In this document: piece after piece, positions 7,316 to 13,842 of the stretch
Layout: each line of letters begins with the position of its first letter
How positions within the stretch are numbered: position 1 is the stretch's first letter
Source: Actinomycetes bacterium
GTDB taxonomy: Bacteria; Actinomycetota; Actinomycetes; Actinomycetales; Cellulomonadaceae
Direction of reading: 5' to 3'
Length of the DNA: 13,842 nucleotides
NCBI GenBank assembly: GCA_023389545.1
Contig: JAEWEI010000133.1
Coordinates: 1-13,842 of the forward strand
The notes under the pieces: model-generated
The model's database searches: none
What the model saw: only the letters and a program-made list of their open reading frames with translations
Told to the model about the DNA's origin: nothing
Made by a program: the position numbers and the translations under genes

Positions 7316-8110
7316 ATGAACACCGCCGCCCGCCTGGCCCCGCTGGGCCTCGCCGCCCTGCTCGCGCTGACCGCCTGCGGGTCGGGTGAGCAGGCGACCT
7401 CCGACAGCGGGGTGCCCCTCGTCTCCGAGGGCCAGCTCACCGTGTGCGTGAACCCCCCGTTCGAGCCTTTCGCGTACACCGACGAGTCCGGCGAGGTCGT
7501 CGGCTTCGACATGGACATCGTCAACGAGGTCGCGAAGGACCTGGGCGTCGAGCTCGTCGCCAAGGTCTCCGCGTTCGAGACGATGCAGTCCGGCACCGAC
7601 CTCGACACCGGCTCCTGCGACCTGGTGACCTCCGGCATGACGATCACGCCCGAGCGCGAGGCCAAGTTCGACTTCTCCGAGCCGTACTTCGACGCCGACC
7701 AGGGGCTCCTCGTGGCAGCGGACTCCGGAATCACCGGCGTCGACGGCCTCGCGGGCAAGACCGTCGCCGTCCAGCAGGCGACCACCGGCGAGACCTGGGC
7801 CGAGGAGAACGGCCTGGACGTCGTGCAGTTCGAGGAGCTCGGCCTGCAGATCAAGGCTCTCGAGACCGGCCAGGTCGACGCCGTCGTCAACGACATCGCC
7901 GTGCTGGGCCCGTACGCCTCCGGCAACCTTGAGGTCGCCGCCACGTTCCCCACGGGCGAGCAGTACGGCATCGGCGCGAAGACGGGGAGCACCGCGCTCC
8001 TCGACGCCGTGAACGCCACGCTCGACCGGATCCGCGAGGACGGCACGTACAACGAGCTGTACACCGCGCGCATCGGCACCGCCCCCAGCACCGCCTCCTC
8101 GGAGGACTGA
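7316..8110 (+). CDS. Polar amino acid ABC transporter substrate-binding lipoprotein (family 3 SBP)
   Basis: A 264-residue secreted lipoprotein that captures an amino acid outside the membrane and hands it to the permease encoded next. Residues 1-20 are a signal peptide and LTAC (18-21) is the lipobox, so Cys21 would be lipidated. The mature protein follows the bacterial extracellular solute-binding family 3 pattern: VNPPFEPFAY (45-54), GFDMDIVNEVAKDLG (63-77), SGMTITPEREAKFDFSEPYF (106-125). Arg114 is expected to hold the ligand carboxylate and Asp193 (VVNDIAV) its amino group. The ATG at 7316 has GAGAGGA five to six bases upstream and begins exactly with the signal peptide; a longer frame from 7253 would run through the promoter. 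The ligand could be glutamine, glutamate, arginine, cystine or similar, and cannot be chosen from sequence alone. Confidence 0.92.
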   Translation: MNTAARLAPLGLAALLALTACGSGEQATSDSGVPLVSEGQLTVCVNPPFEPFAYTDESGEVVGFDMDIVNEVAKDLGVELVAKVSAFETMQSGTDLDTGSCDLVTSGMTITPEREAKFDFSEPYFDADQGLLVAADSGITGVDGLAGKTVAVQQATTGETWAEENGLDVVQFEELGLQIKALETGQVDAVVNDIAVLGPYASGNLEVAATFPTGEQYGIGAKTGSTALLDAVNATLDRIREDGTYNELYTARIGTAPSTASSED

Positions 8111-8111
8111 C

Positions 8112-8948
8112 ATGACGACGACGCAGCAGCTCGGCCGCCCGGGCTCCCGCCAGCGCACCATGAGCCCGCGCCGCCGAGCGCGCCTCTCGCGGGCGATCCA
8201 GTACGGCGTGCTGCTCGTCGTCGTCGCGGCCGTCGTGGTCGCCGCCGACTGGGACCGCGTCGGCGAGACGATGTTCAACCCGACGGTCGCCCGGGAGATG
8301 CTCCCGAGCCTCGGGCAGGCGATGGGCAACACGATCGTCTACACGATCGCCGCCTTCGCCGTGGGCCTCAGCCTGGGCACCGTGCTCGCGCTCATGCGGC
8401 TGTCGAGCGTGCGGGTGTACCGGTGGATCGCCACGCTGTACATCGAGTTCTTCCGCGGCATCCCCGCGCTGCTCGTGGTGCTCACGGTGGGCTTCGCCGT
8501 CCCGATCGCGTTCGACGTGCGGATCAGCTCGTTGACCGCGAAGGTCGCGATCGGGCTCGGCATGGTCTCGGCCGCGTACATCGCCGAGACCCTGCGCGCC
8601 GGGATCCAGGCGGTCCCGAAGGGCCAGATCGAGGCCGCGCGGTCGCTCGGCATGTCGCAGGCCCGCACGATGGCGGTCGTCGTCATCCCGCAGGCCTTCC
8701 GCATCGTGCTCCCCCCGATGACCAACGAGGTCATCCTGCTCACCAAGGACACCTCCCTGGTCTTCCTGCTCGGCATGACGGCCGCGCAGTACGACCTGAC
8801 GAAGATCGGCCGCGAGGCGCTCACCAGCGCCACCGGCGGGCTCACCGGGCTGTTCGTTGTCGGCGCGTGCTACCTGTGCCTGACCATCCCGCTCGGGCTG
8901 CTGGCCCGTTGGCTCGAGAACCGCTCCGGAAAGGGCCGCCGCGCATGA
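8112..8948 (+). CDS. Polar amino acid ABC transporter permease (HisM/GlnP family)
   Basis: A 278-residue inner-membrane protein forming the channel of the amino acid importer. A basic N-terminal tail (1-29) precedes a membrane segment (about 31-46), followed by the typical HEQRo-type permease core from about 66. The cytoplasmic EAA loop, which docks on the ATPase, is [20 protein letters not shown] (174-193). [11 protein letters not shown] (111-121) and [17 protein letters not shown] (205-221) are also family signatures. Only one permease gene is present, so it probably works as a homodimer. The start lies one base after the binding-protein stop, with GGAGG (8100-8104) inside the end of that gene. 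Met17 is an alternative start without such a site. It overlaps the ATPase gene by ATGA. Confidence 0.92.
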   Translation: MTTTQQLGRPGSRQRTMSPRRRARLSRAIQYGVLLVVVAAVVVAADWDRVGETMFNPTVAREMLPSLGQAMGNTIVYTIAAFAVGLSLGTVLALMRLSSVRVYRWIATLYIEFFRGIPALLVVLTVGFAVPIAFDVRISSLTAKVAIGLGMVSAAYIAETLRAGIQAVPKGQIEAARSLGMSQARTMAVVVIPQAFRIVLPPMTNEVILLTKDTSLVFLLGMTAAQYDLTKIGREALTSATGGLTGLFVVGACYLCLTIPLGLLARWLENRSGKGRRA

Positions 8949-9766
8949 CCTCCGCCTCCACCACCCCCACCGCTCCCCCGGCGGGCACTGCGCCTGGGGC
9001 CGCGCCCATCGTGACCGTCTCCGGGCTGCGCAAGTCCTTCGGCGAGCGCGAGGTGCTGCGCGGCATCGACCTGGAGGTCCGCGCCGGGGAGGTCGTCTGC
9101 ATCGTGGGGCCCTCCGGCTCAGGGAAGTCCACGCTGCTGCGCTGCGTGAACCTGCTCGAGCAGCCCACCGACGGCCGGATCGAGGTGCTGGGCGCCGAGG
9201 TCACCGACCCCGATGTCGACCTGGACCTGGTCCGCACGCACGTCGGCATGGTGTTCCAGCAGTTCAACCTGTTCACCCACCGCACCGTCCTGGACAACTG
9301 CACCATCGCCCAGCGCGGGGTGCTCAAGCGCTCCCGAGCCGAGGCCGAGCGCGTCGCCCTGGCGAACCTCGAGCGGGTGGGCCTGGCCGACCGCGCCCAT
9401 GCCCTCCCCGCACAGCTCTCCGGCGGCCAGCAGCAGCGCGTGGCGATCGCCCGTGCGCTGTCCATGGACCCGCAGCTCATGCTGTTCGACGAGCCGACGT
9501 CCGCGCTGGACCCGGAGCTCGTCGGCGATGTCCTCGGCGTCATGCGCGACCTCGCCGAGGCCGGCATGACGATGCTCGTCGTCACCCACGAGATGGCGTT
9601 CGCCCGCGAGGTCGGCGACCGCGTCGTCTTCATGGACCAGGGCGTGATCGTCGAGTCCGGCCCCGCCGACCAGGTCATCAGCGCGCCACGCGAGGAGCGC
9701 ACCCGGGCCTTCCTGCAGCGTGTGCTGGATCCCACGCATCAGCGGACGGGCTCTGGCGCCGACTGA
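8945..9766 (+). CDS. Polar amino acid ABC transporter ATP-binding protein (GlnQ/HisP family)
   Basis: A 273-residue cytoplasmic ATPase that drives the importer. Motifs in order are Walker [10 protein letters not shown] (55-63), Q-loop VFQQFNLF (103-110), signature LSGGQQQR (158-165), Walker B LMLFDEP (178-184) with ALDPE after it, and H-loop His215 (VVTHEMAFA). The QFNLF and [20 protein letters not shown] patterns are specific to the polar amino acid transporter class. The first 21 residues are a Pro/Ala/Thr-rich extension not needed for the fold. The ATG at 8945 is nevertheless chosen because it forms ATGA with the permease stop. It is the last gene of the operon; its stop codon lies inside the following hairpin. 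Confidence 0.93.
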   Translation: MTSASTTPTAPPAGTAPGAAPIVTVSGLRKSFGEREVLRGIDLEVRAGEVVCIVGPSGSGKSTLLRCVNLLEQPTDGRIEVLGAEVTDPDVDLDLVRTHVGMVFQQFNLFTHRTVLDNCTIAQRGVLKRSRAEAERVALANLERVGLADRAHALPAQLSGGQQQRVAIARALSMDPQLMLFDEPTSALDPELVGDVLGVMRDLAEAGMTMLVVTHEMAFAREVGDRVVFMDQGVIVESGPADQVISAPREERTRAFLQRVLDPTHQRTGSGAD

Positions 9767-9797
9767 CCCGCCGACGGCACTAAGGTCGTCGGGTCAG
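9763..9797 (+). terminator. Hairpin after the amino acid ABC operon, overlapping a possible fadD promoter
   Basis: CTGACCCGCCGAC (9763-9775) pairs with GTCGTCGGGTCAG (9785-9797) with one C/T mismatch, giving a 13-position stem with a nine-base loop followed by ATTT. The stop codon of the ATPase gene is inside the left arm. The loop and right arm also contain TAAGGT (9781-9786), a good -10 hexamer for fadD. The element may both end one transcript and start the next. Confidence 0.6.
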
Positions 9798-9819
9798 ATT
9801 TCACAGCCCTGGAGCAGCC

Positions 9820-11670
9820 ATGCCCGAGTTCCACACCCCGTCACCGGTCGATGTCGACCCCGCGTGGAGCATCAGCTCGCTGCTCGCCCGGCGCGCCGCC
9901 CAGGACCCGGACGGCACCCTGATCGAGCGCTCGACCGGGCTCGGCGGCACGTGGACGCCCGTCACCGCCGCGGCCTTCGCCGCCGAGGTCACGGCCGTCG
10001 CCAAGGGACTCGTCGCGCGCGGCCTCCAGGTCGGCGACAAGGTCGCCATCATGTCGCGCACCCGGTACGAGTGGAGCCTCGTCGACTTCGCCGTCTGGGC
10101 CGCTGGCGGAGTCGTCGTCCCGGTGTACGAGACGTCTTCGGCGGAGCAGGTCGGCTGGATCTTCTCCGACGCTGCTGTCCGCCTGGCGGTGGTCGAGACC
10201 GCCGCGCACGCAGCCGTCGCGCAGCAGGGCGCCGGTGGGCTCGACGACGTGCTGGTCATCGACGAGGGCGGCATCGCGGCGCTGATCCGCGAGGGCGCCG
10301 ACATCTCCGACGACGAGGTGGCCCGGCGCACCGCGCTCGCCACTGGCGACGACCTCGCCACGATCATCTACACCTCCGGCACCACGGGGCGCCCCAAGGG
10401 CGTCGAGCTGACCCACGGGAACTTCGTCTCGCTGGTGCTCGGGGCCATCGGCTCGCTCGGGCAGATCTGCTCGGTCCCCGGCGCCCGCACGCTGCTGTTC
10501 ATGCCGCTCGCGCACGTCTTCGCGCGGTTCATCTCGGTGCTGTGCGTGGCGAGCGGCGCCGTCATCGGGCACACGCCCGACACCCGCAATCTCATCGCCG
10601 ACCTGGCAGCGTTCCGGCCGTCCTTCGTGCTGGCCGTGCCGCGCGTCTTCGAGAAGGTCTACAACTCGGCCGAGCAGAAGGCCGGCTCGGGCACGCGGCT
10701 CAAGCTCTTCCGGTGGGCGGCGAAGGTCGCGATCACGTCCTCGCGCGCCATGGACGAGCCCGGCGGGCCCAGCGTCGTCCTGCGCGTCCAGCAGGCGCTG
10801 GCCGGCGCCCTCGTGCACCGCAAGCTCCGCACCGTGCTCGGCGGCAACCTGCAGTACGCCATCTCCGGCGGGGCGCCCCTCGGCGACCGGCTCGGCCACT
10901 TCTACCGGGGCATCGGCGTACTGGTGCTCGAGGGCTACGGCCTCACCGAGACCACCGCGCCCACCACCGTGAACCCCCCGGAGTTGCTCAAGGTCGGGAC
11001 CGTGGGCCCGGCGTTCGCCGGCACGTGGGTCCGCACGGACGACGACGGCCAGATCCTCGTCAAGGGCCCGCACGTGTTCCGCGGCTACCACAACAACCCG
11101 GAGGCCACCGCCGAGGCGCTGGTCGACGGCTGGTTCCGCACCGGCGACATCGGCTCGCTCGACGCCGACGGCTACCTGCGGATCACCGGGCGGTCCAAGG
11201 AGATCATCGTGACCGCCGGGGGCAAGAACGTCGCGCCCGCCGTGCTCGAGGACCGGCTGCGGGGGCACCCGCTCGTCAGCCAGGTGGTCGTCGTCGGCGA
11301 CGGCAAGCCGTTCATCGGAGCCCTGGTGACGCTCGACGCCGACATGCTGTCCGGCTGGCTGGCGTCACACGGCCTGCCCACGATGGATGTCGCCACGGCA
11401 GCAGCGCACCCGCAGGTGGCGGCGGCGATCAACCGCGCGGCCGAGCGCGCCAACGAGGCCGTCTCCCGCGCGGAGTCGATACGCAAGGTCCGCATCCTCA
11501 CGATCGACTTCACCGAGGCCAACGGCTACCTCACGCCCTCGCTCAAGGTGAAGCGGGGTGTCGTGCTCCGCGACTTCGCGGCAGACATCGAGGGCCTGTA
11601 CGTCGACGACCGCACGCCCGCCGGGACGGAGCAGAAGCGCACGCTGAGCCTCAAGCCCGGCTCCCGCTGA
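9820..11670 (+). CDS. fadD: Long-chain fatty acid--CoA ligase (AMP-forming), FadD type
   Basis: A 616-residue ANL-superfamily enzyme that activates a fatty acid with ATP to acyl-AMP, then to acyl-CoA, feeding beta-oxidation or lipid synthesis. Motifs are the P-loop YTSGTTGRPKG (184-194), MPLAHVFAR (228-236), AISGGAPL (347-354), YGLTET (373-378), GWFRTGD (437-443), GYLRITGRSKEIIVTAGGKN (451-470) and the A10-like lysine segment LTPSLKVKR (571-579). The length and the AHVFAR and GGKNVAP patterns fit long-chain acyl-CoA synthetases such as mycobacterial FadD15, rather than short-chain or peptide-synthetase relatives. The ATG at 9820 has GGAG five bases upstream. It stands alone between two hairpins. 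Chain-length preference cannot be read from the sequence. Confidence 0.9.
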   Translation: MPEFHTPSPVDVDPAWSISSLLARRAAQDPDGTLIERSTGLGGTWTPVTAAAFAAEVTAVAKGLVARGLQVGDKVAIMSRTRYEWSLVDFAVWAAGGVVVPVYETSSAEQVGWIFSDAAVRLAVVETAAHAAVAQQGAGGLDDVLVIDEGGIAALIREGADISDDEVARRTALATGDDLATIIYTSGTTGRPKGVELTHGNFVSLVLGAIGSLGQICSVPGARTLLFMPLAHVFARFISVLCVASGAVIGHTPDTRNLIADLAAFRPSFVLAVPRVFEKVYNSAEQKAGSGTRLKLFRWAAKVAITSSRAMDEPGGPSVVLRVQQALAGALVHRKLRTVLGGNLQYAISGGAPLGDRLGHFYRGIGVLVLEGYGLTETTAPTTVNPPELLKVGTVGPAFAGTWVRTDDDGQILVKGPHVFRGYHNNPEATAEALVDGWFRTGDIGSLDADGYLRITGRSKEIIVTAGGKNVAPAVLEDRLRGHPLVSQVVVVGDGKPFIGALVTLDADMLSGWLASHGLPTMDVATAAAHPQVAAAINRAAERANEAVSRAESIRKVRILTIDFTEANGYLTPSLKVKRGVVLRDFAADIEGLYVDDRTPAGTEQKRTLSLKPGSR

Positions 11671-11687
11671 GCGCAGCACCGCGCACT

Positions 11688-11729
11688 GAGGCCGCCGTGC
11701 CCCGCTCACGCGCGGGCCACGGCGGCCTC
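11688..11729. terminator. Shared bidirectional terminator between fadD and the convergent baeRF gene
   Basis: GAGGCCGCCGTG (11688-11699) pairs perfectly with CACGGCGGCCTC (11718-11729). After a C/C mismatch the stem continues as CCCGC and GCGGG around a six-base loop. GTCGTCTTTC follows on the + strand. It starts 17 bases after the fadD stop and lies 28 bases from the end of the opposite gene, so it can serve both. Confidence 0.85.
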
Positions 11730-11757
11730 GTCGTCTTTCATGCCCCTCAGGGCGTCG

Positions 11758-12954
11758 TCAGCCGACGCTGCGCAGCCGGCCGGTGTCCGCCGACTGACTG
11801 GGCACCGACGTGCTCGGCGTCGACCCGTCCGACCACCGCAGCACGGCGCCCACCCCGTCGGTGAGGTCCACCGAGCCGTCGTCGGCGAAGGTGAGGCCAG
11901 CATCCTGCGCCACGGCGGCCCGTACCAGGGCGACGTCGGCCTGCACCAGGCCCCCGTCCGCGCCCGCGCCCATCGCCTCCAACTCCTCGCGCGTGACGGC
12001 GATCTCAAGCGGGTCCTTGTCGATCCACAGCCGCGCCTCGCGGAGGACCGACCCGGGCTGCAGCGCGCCCGCCGCGAAGATCAGCTCCTGCACCTGACCG
12101 CGCCGCAGCACGTCCACGACATCGCCGAGCGTGGTCACCGCCCCCTCGCCCCGCCCATGCCCGATGCGGTACTGCTCCAGCACATGCTCCTTGCGCCGGG
12201 CACGGTGCTGGCGCAGCGTCTCCTCGACGTTCGCCTGGAACGCCTCCTTGTTCACGCCGTCGGCACGCGAGCCGCCGGGCACCACCACGAGCCGTTCCCG
12301 CACATGGTGTCCCACGGCATCCCGCACCAGGCCCACAGCGCGGATGTCGCCCGTGAGCAGCACCAGCTCCGGCGAGCGCTCACTGACCTGCCGGTCCAGC
12401 TCGGCGGCGATCGACTGCGCGTTGCGCTCCCAGGAGTCCTCCGCGCGCGTCTCCATGCGCCGCTGGGATGTGCCGCCCTCACGGACCTTGTGCAGCACGT
12501 CGTGGTCGCCCTCGACCACCTCCGACTCCGCCACCTTGAGGCCGGACCAGTCCGACCAGCTCAGGTCTGCGCCCTGCCTGTCGACTTCGACGAGCAGGAA
12601 CCTGGTCCCCTCGTCACCGGCCTGGGCGGCGGGCAGCAGCTCCGGCACGGGGCCGAGCGTCGCCTGCGACTGAGCCGGGGACGCGGACAGGATCCGGTCG
12701 ACCACCACCCCCTCGCCGTCGGCGATGATGACCCGCCCGTGGGAGCCGAGCACTCCCGTGGGCTGTGCGACGAGCTCGCCGATGTCCTCCATCACCGAGA
12801 CGGGGGCCCCTTGCTGCTCCAGATCGCGACGCAAGGCCCGCCACCTGTCGAGGGAGTCCGTTCCGCCGGCGGTGTCCGCCGCTGTGGAGTCGAGGTACAC
12901 CGTGGTGAACGGCGCCGGGCGTCCGAGCAGGGGCTTGAGCCATTGCAGATCCAT
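11758..12954 (-). CDS. Rv2629-like bacterial eRF1/Pelota-family protein (baeRF, Balon-related candidate ribosome factor)
   Basis: A 398-residue cytoplasmic protein resembling M. tuberculosis Rv2629 throughout. PFTTVYLDS (15-23) starts an eRF1 domain-1-like region; GSHGRVIIADGEGVVVD (70-86) and the C-terminal TDGVGAVLRW (365-374) also align. A loop at 158-166 reads REGGTSQRR, so Gly160, Gly161 and Gln164 sit where aRF1/eRF1 carries GGQ. It is followed by ETRAEDSWERNAQSIAAELD, a helix opening the domain-2-like region. Such proteins are grouped as bacterial archaeo-eukaryotic release factor homologues; Balon, a ribosome hibernation factor that binds the A site, is related to this group as I recall. 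Ribosome hibernation or rescue is therefore inferred. The ATG at 12954 is preceded by GGAGG at ten bases. It probably follows chorismate mutase and clpX. Confidence 0.78.
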   Translation of the reverse strand: MDLQWLKPLLGRPAPFTTVYLDSTAADTAGGTDSLDRWRALRRDLEQQGAPVSVMEDIGELVAQPTGVLGSHGRVIIADGEGVVVDRILSASPAQSQATLGPVPELLPAAQAGDEGTRFLLVEVDRQGADLSWSDWSGLKVAESEVVEGDHDVLHKVREGGTSQRRMETRAEDSWERNAQSIAAELDRQVSERSPELVLLTGDIRAVGLVRDAVGHHVRERLVVVPGGSRADGVNKEAFQANVEETLRQHRARRKEHVLEQYRIGHGRGEGAVTTLGDVVDVLRRGQVQELIFAAGALQPGSVLREARLWIDKDPLEIAVTREELEAMGAGADGGLVQADVALVRAAVAQDAGLTFADDGSVDLTDGVGAVLRWSDGSTPSTSVPSQSADTGRLRSVG

Positions 12955-12984
12955 AGAAGCAGCGCCTCCGGGGGTTGAGGATGT

Positions 12985-13011
12985 ACCCGGCCGCGGCCTC
13001 CATGGCCGGGT
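12985..13011 (-). terminator. Hairpin between chorismate mutase and the baeRF gene
   Basis: ACCCGGCC (12985-12992) and GGCCGGGT (13004-13011) form a perfect 8-bp stem with an 11-base loop, in the 112-bp gap before the baeRF start. It may terminate the clpX-chorismate mutase transcript or fold in the leader of the next gene. There is no U-tract on the minus strand, so the two cannot be separated. Confidence 0.4.
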
Positions 13012-13066
13012 GCTGACCTCTCCACCCTCTGCCAGATCGTGCGCGCCCGCCACCCGCCAGGGCAGT

Positions 13067-13384
13067 TCAGGCCTCGCCGGCTGGGCCGTTCGCGATCTCC
13101 TCGTGGTGCCGGATGACCTCCTCGACGATGAACGCGAGGAACTTCTCCGCGAACACCGGGTCGAGGTCCGCCTCGTGGGCGAGATCCCGCAGGCGGGCCA
13201 CCTGGCGCGCCTCGCGGGCGGGGTCGGACGGCGGCAGCCCACGCGTGGCCTTCAGCACGCCGACCTGCTGTGTCGCCTTGAACCGCTCGGCGAGGAGGTA
13301 CACCAGCGCGGCGTCGATGTTGTCGATGCTGCCGCGCAACCGCAGCAGCTCGGGGGGAAGCTCGTGGGGGGTCTGGTCGTTCAC
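13067..13384 (-). CDS. Chorismate mutase, AroQ class, small monofunctional form
   Basis: A 105-residue all-helical cytoplasmic enzyme that turns chorismate into prephenate, the branch to phenylalanine and tyrosine. Compared with the E. coli PheA mutase domain, the key residues line up: Arg17 (LRGSIDNID), Arg34 (LLAERF), Lys45 (VGVLKAT) and Asp54, Arg57 and Glu58 (DPARE), matching Arg11, Arg28, Lys39, Asp48, Arg51 and Glu52. The later Ser84 and Gln88 positions appear as Val90 and His94. That weakens the match there and leaves room for a relative such as an isochorismate pyruvate-lyase-like enzyme. The start is GTG at 13384 with AGGA seven bases upstream; no other start gives a full first helix. 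It lies 46 bases after clpX. Confidence 0.85.
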   Translation of the reverse strand: MNDQTPHELPPELLRLRGSIDNIDAALVYLLAERFKATQQVGVLKATRGLPPSDPAREARQVARLRDLAHEADLDPVFAEKFLAFIVEEVIRHHEEIANGPAGEA

Positions 13385-13396
13385 GCGTCGATCCTA

Positions 13397-13428
13397 GGCG
13401 CGGGGGCGGGCCCCGCCCGGGAGGCGCC
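13397..13428 (-). terminator. GC palindrome in the clpX-chorismate mutase gap
   Basis: GGGCGGG (13404-13410) and CCCGCCC (13412-13418) are perfectly complementary around one base, and are flanked by GGCGC (13397-13401) and GCGCC (13424-13428). It starts two bases past the clpX stop and ends next to the ribosome binding site of chorismate mutase. It may terminate or attenuate transcription between the genes; the very short centre makes the fold strained. Confidence 0.45.
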
Positions 13429-13430
13429 CG

Positions 13431-13842
13431 TCAGGCCGACTTCTCGCGCTGCGTCCGCTTGGTGCTCGGCGCGGCGCGCGGGACGAGCGTCGGGTTGACG
13501 TTCTCGAGCACGACCTCGCGGGTGATGACGACGCGCTCCACGTCGTCGCGGCTCGGCACCTCGAACATGACCTGCTGCAGGACCTCTTCCATGATGGCCC
13601 GCAGCCCACGCGCCCCGGTGCCTCGCAGCAGCGCCTGGTCCGCGATGGCCGTCACCGCGTCGTCCGTGAACTCGAGCTCGACGCCGTCGATCTCGAACAT
13701 GCGCTGGTACTGCTTCACCAGGGCGTTGCGCGGCTCCGTGAGGATGCGCACCAGCGCGTCGCGGTCGAGCGGCGAGACGGTGGTGATGACGGGCACGCGG
13801 CCGATGAACTCGGGGATCAGGCCGAACTTCAGCAGGTCCTCC
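13431..13842 (-). CDS. clpX: ATP-dependent Clp protease ATP-binding subunit ClpX, C-terminal part
   Basis: The final 137 codons of ClpX, the AAA+ unfoldase that feeds substrates to ClpP; the start lies beyond the window. The fragment begins [20 protein letters not shown], where the Arg of EFIGR is the arginine finger of the family (Arg307 in E. coli). The small AAA+ domain follows, with [24 protein letters not shown] and the sensor-2 motif [13 protein letters not shown] containing its conserved Arg. The last 20 residues ([16 protein letters not shown] region) are a short basic tail. It is the first visible gene of a minus-strand run into chorismate mutase. Confidence 0.97.
   Translation of the reverse strand, partial: EDLLKFGLIPEFIGRVPVITTVSPLDRDALVRILTEPRNALVKQYQRMFEIDGVELEFTDDAVTAIADQALLRGTGARGLRAIMEEVLQQVMFEVPSRDDVERVVITREVVLENVNPTLVPRAAPSTKRTQREKSA

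Noticed and set aside
9720..11864. A 714-codon open frame on the + strand overlapping fadD, and a 475-codon one opposite (9841-11268)
   Set aside because: Both are out-of-frame or antisense copies of fadD with Arg/Pro/Gly-rich translations; fadD has all family motifs in its own frame.
12955..13066. DosR-type box upstream of the Rv2629-like gene
   Set aside because: Rv2629 is hypoxia-linked, so I looked for a GGGAC...GTCCC palindrome, but none is present in this gap.
12955..13242. N-terminal extension of the baeRF gene to 13242
   Set aside because: It runs through the chorismate mutase gene in another frame, giving a Ser/Arg-rich stretch unlike Rv2629.

Overview
The window is a very GC-rich, densely coded stretch of bacterial chromosome. 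Codon use, the coenzyme F420 genes, GTG starts, ATGA stop/start overlaps and long GC hairpins without clean U-tracts all point to a high-GC actinobacterium. The best guess is the order Micrococcales, something like Cellulomonas; this comes from protein flavour only, since no rRNA or marker phylogeny is available. There are 14 genes, two of them cut by the window ends (a FecCD permease on the left, clpX on the right). I see no mobile element, CRISPR array, tRNA or rRNA, and no gap over 300 bases.

Left block (1-2700). The last part of an iron/siderophore-type ABC permease overlaps its ATPase on the + strand. These meet tail to tail with a two-gene minus-strand operon: an F420-dependent dehydrogenase of the Fgd/luciferase-like family, then cofE (F420-0:L-glutamate ligase), overlapping by ATGA. 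One gene uses cofactor F420 and the other finishes making it. A 277-bp divergent control region follows.

Middle block (2978-9766, + strand). Two overlapping membrane-anchored genes come first: DUF3105, then DUF305, a ferritin-like family with His/Met motifs and possible copper binding. Valyl-tRNA synthetase follows, of the divergent, archaeal-like class, and ends in a strong 16-bp terminator hairpin. Next is a polar amino acid ABC transporter operon (lipoprotein binding protein, one permease, ATPase) with a promoter-like sequence overlaid by a perfect inverted repeat.

Right block (9820-13842). A FadD-type long-chain acyl-CoA ligase on + converges on a minus-strand group read clpX, then an AroQ-type chorismate mutase, then a 398-residue protein resembling M. 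tuberculosis Rv2629. That last protein belongs to the bacterial eRF1/Pelota-like (baeRF, Balon-related) families and keeps a GGTSQ sequence where release factors carry GGQ. It is the most interesting gene here: a candidate ribosome hibernation or rescue factor next to a protein-quality-control unfoldase.
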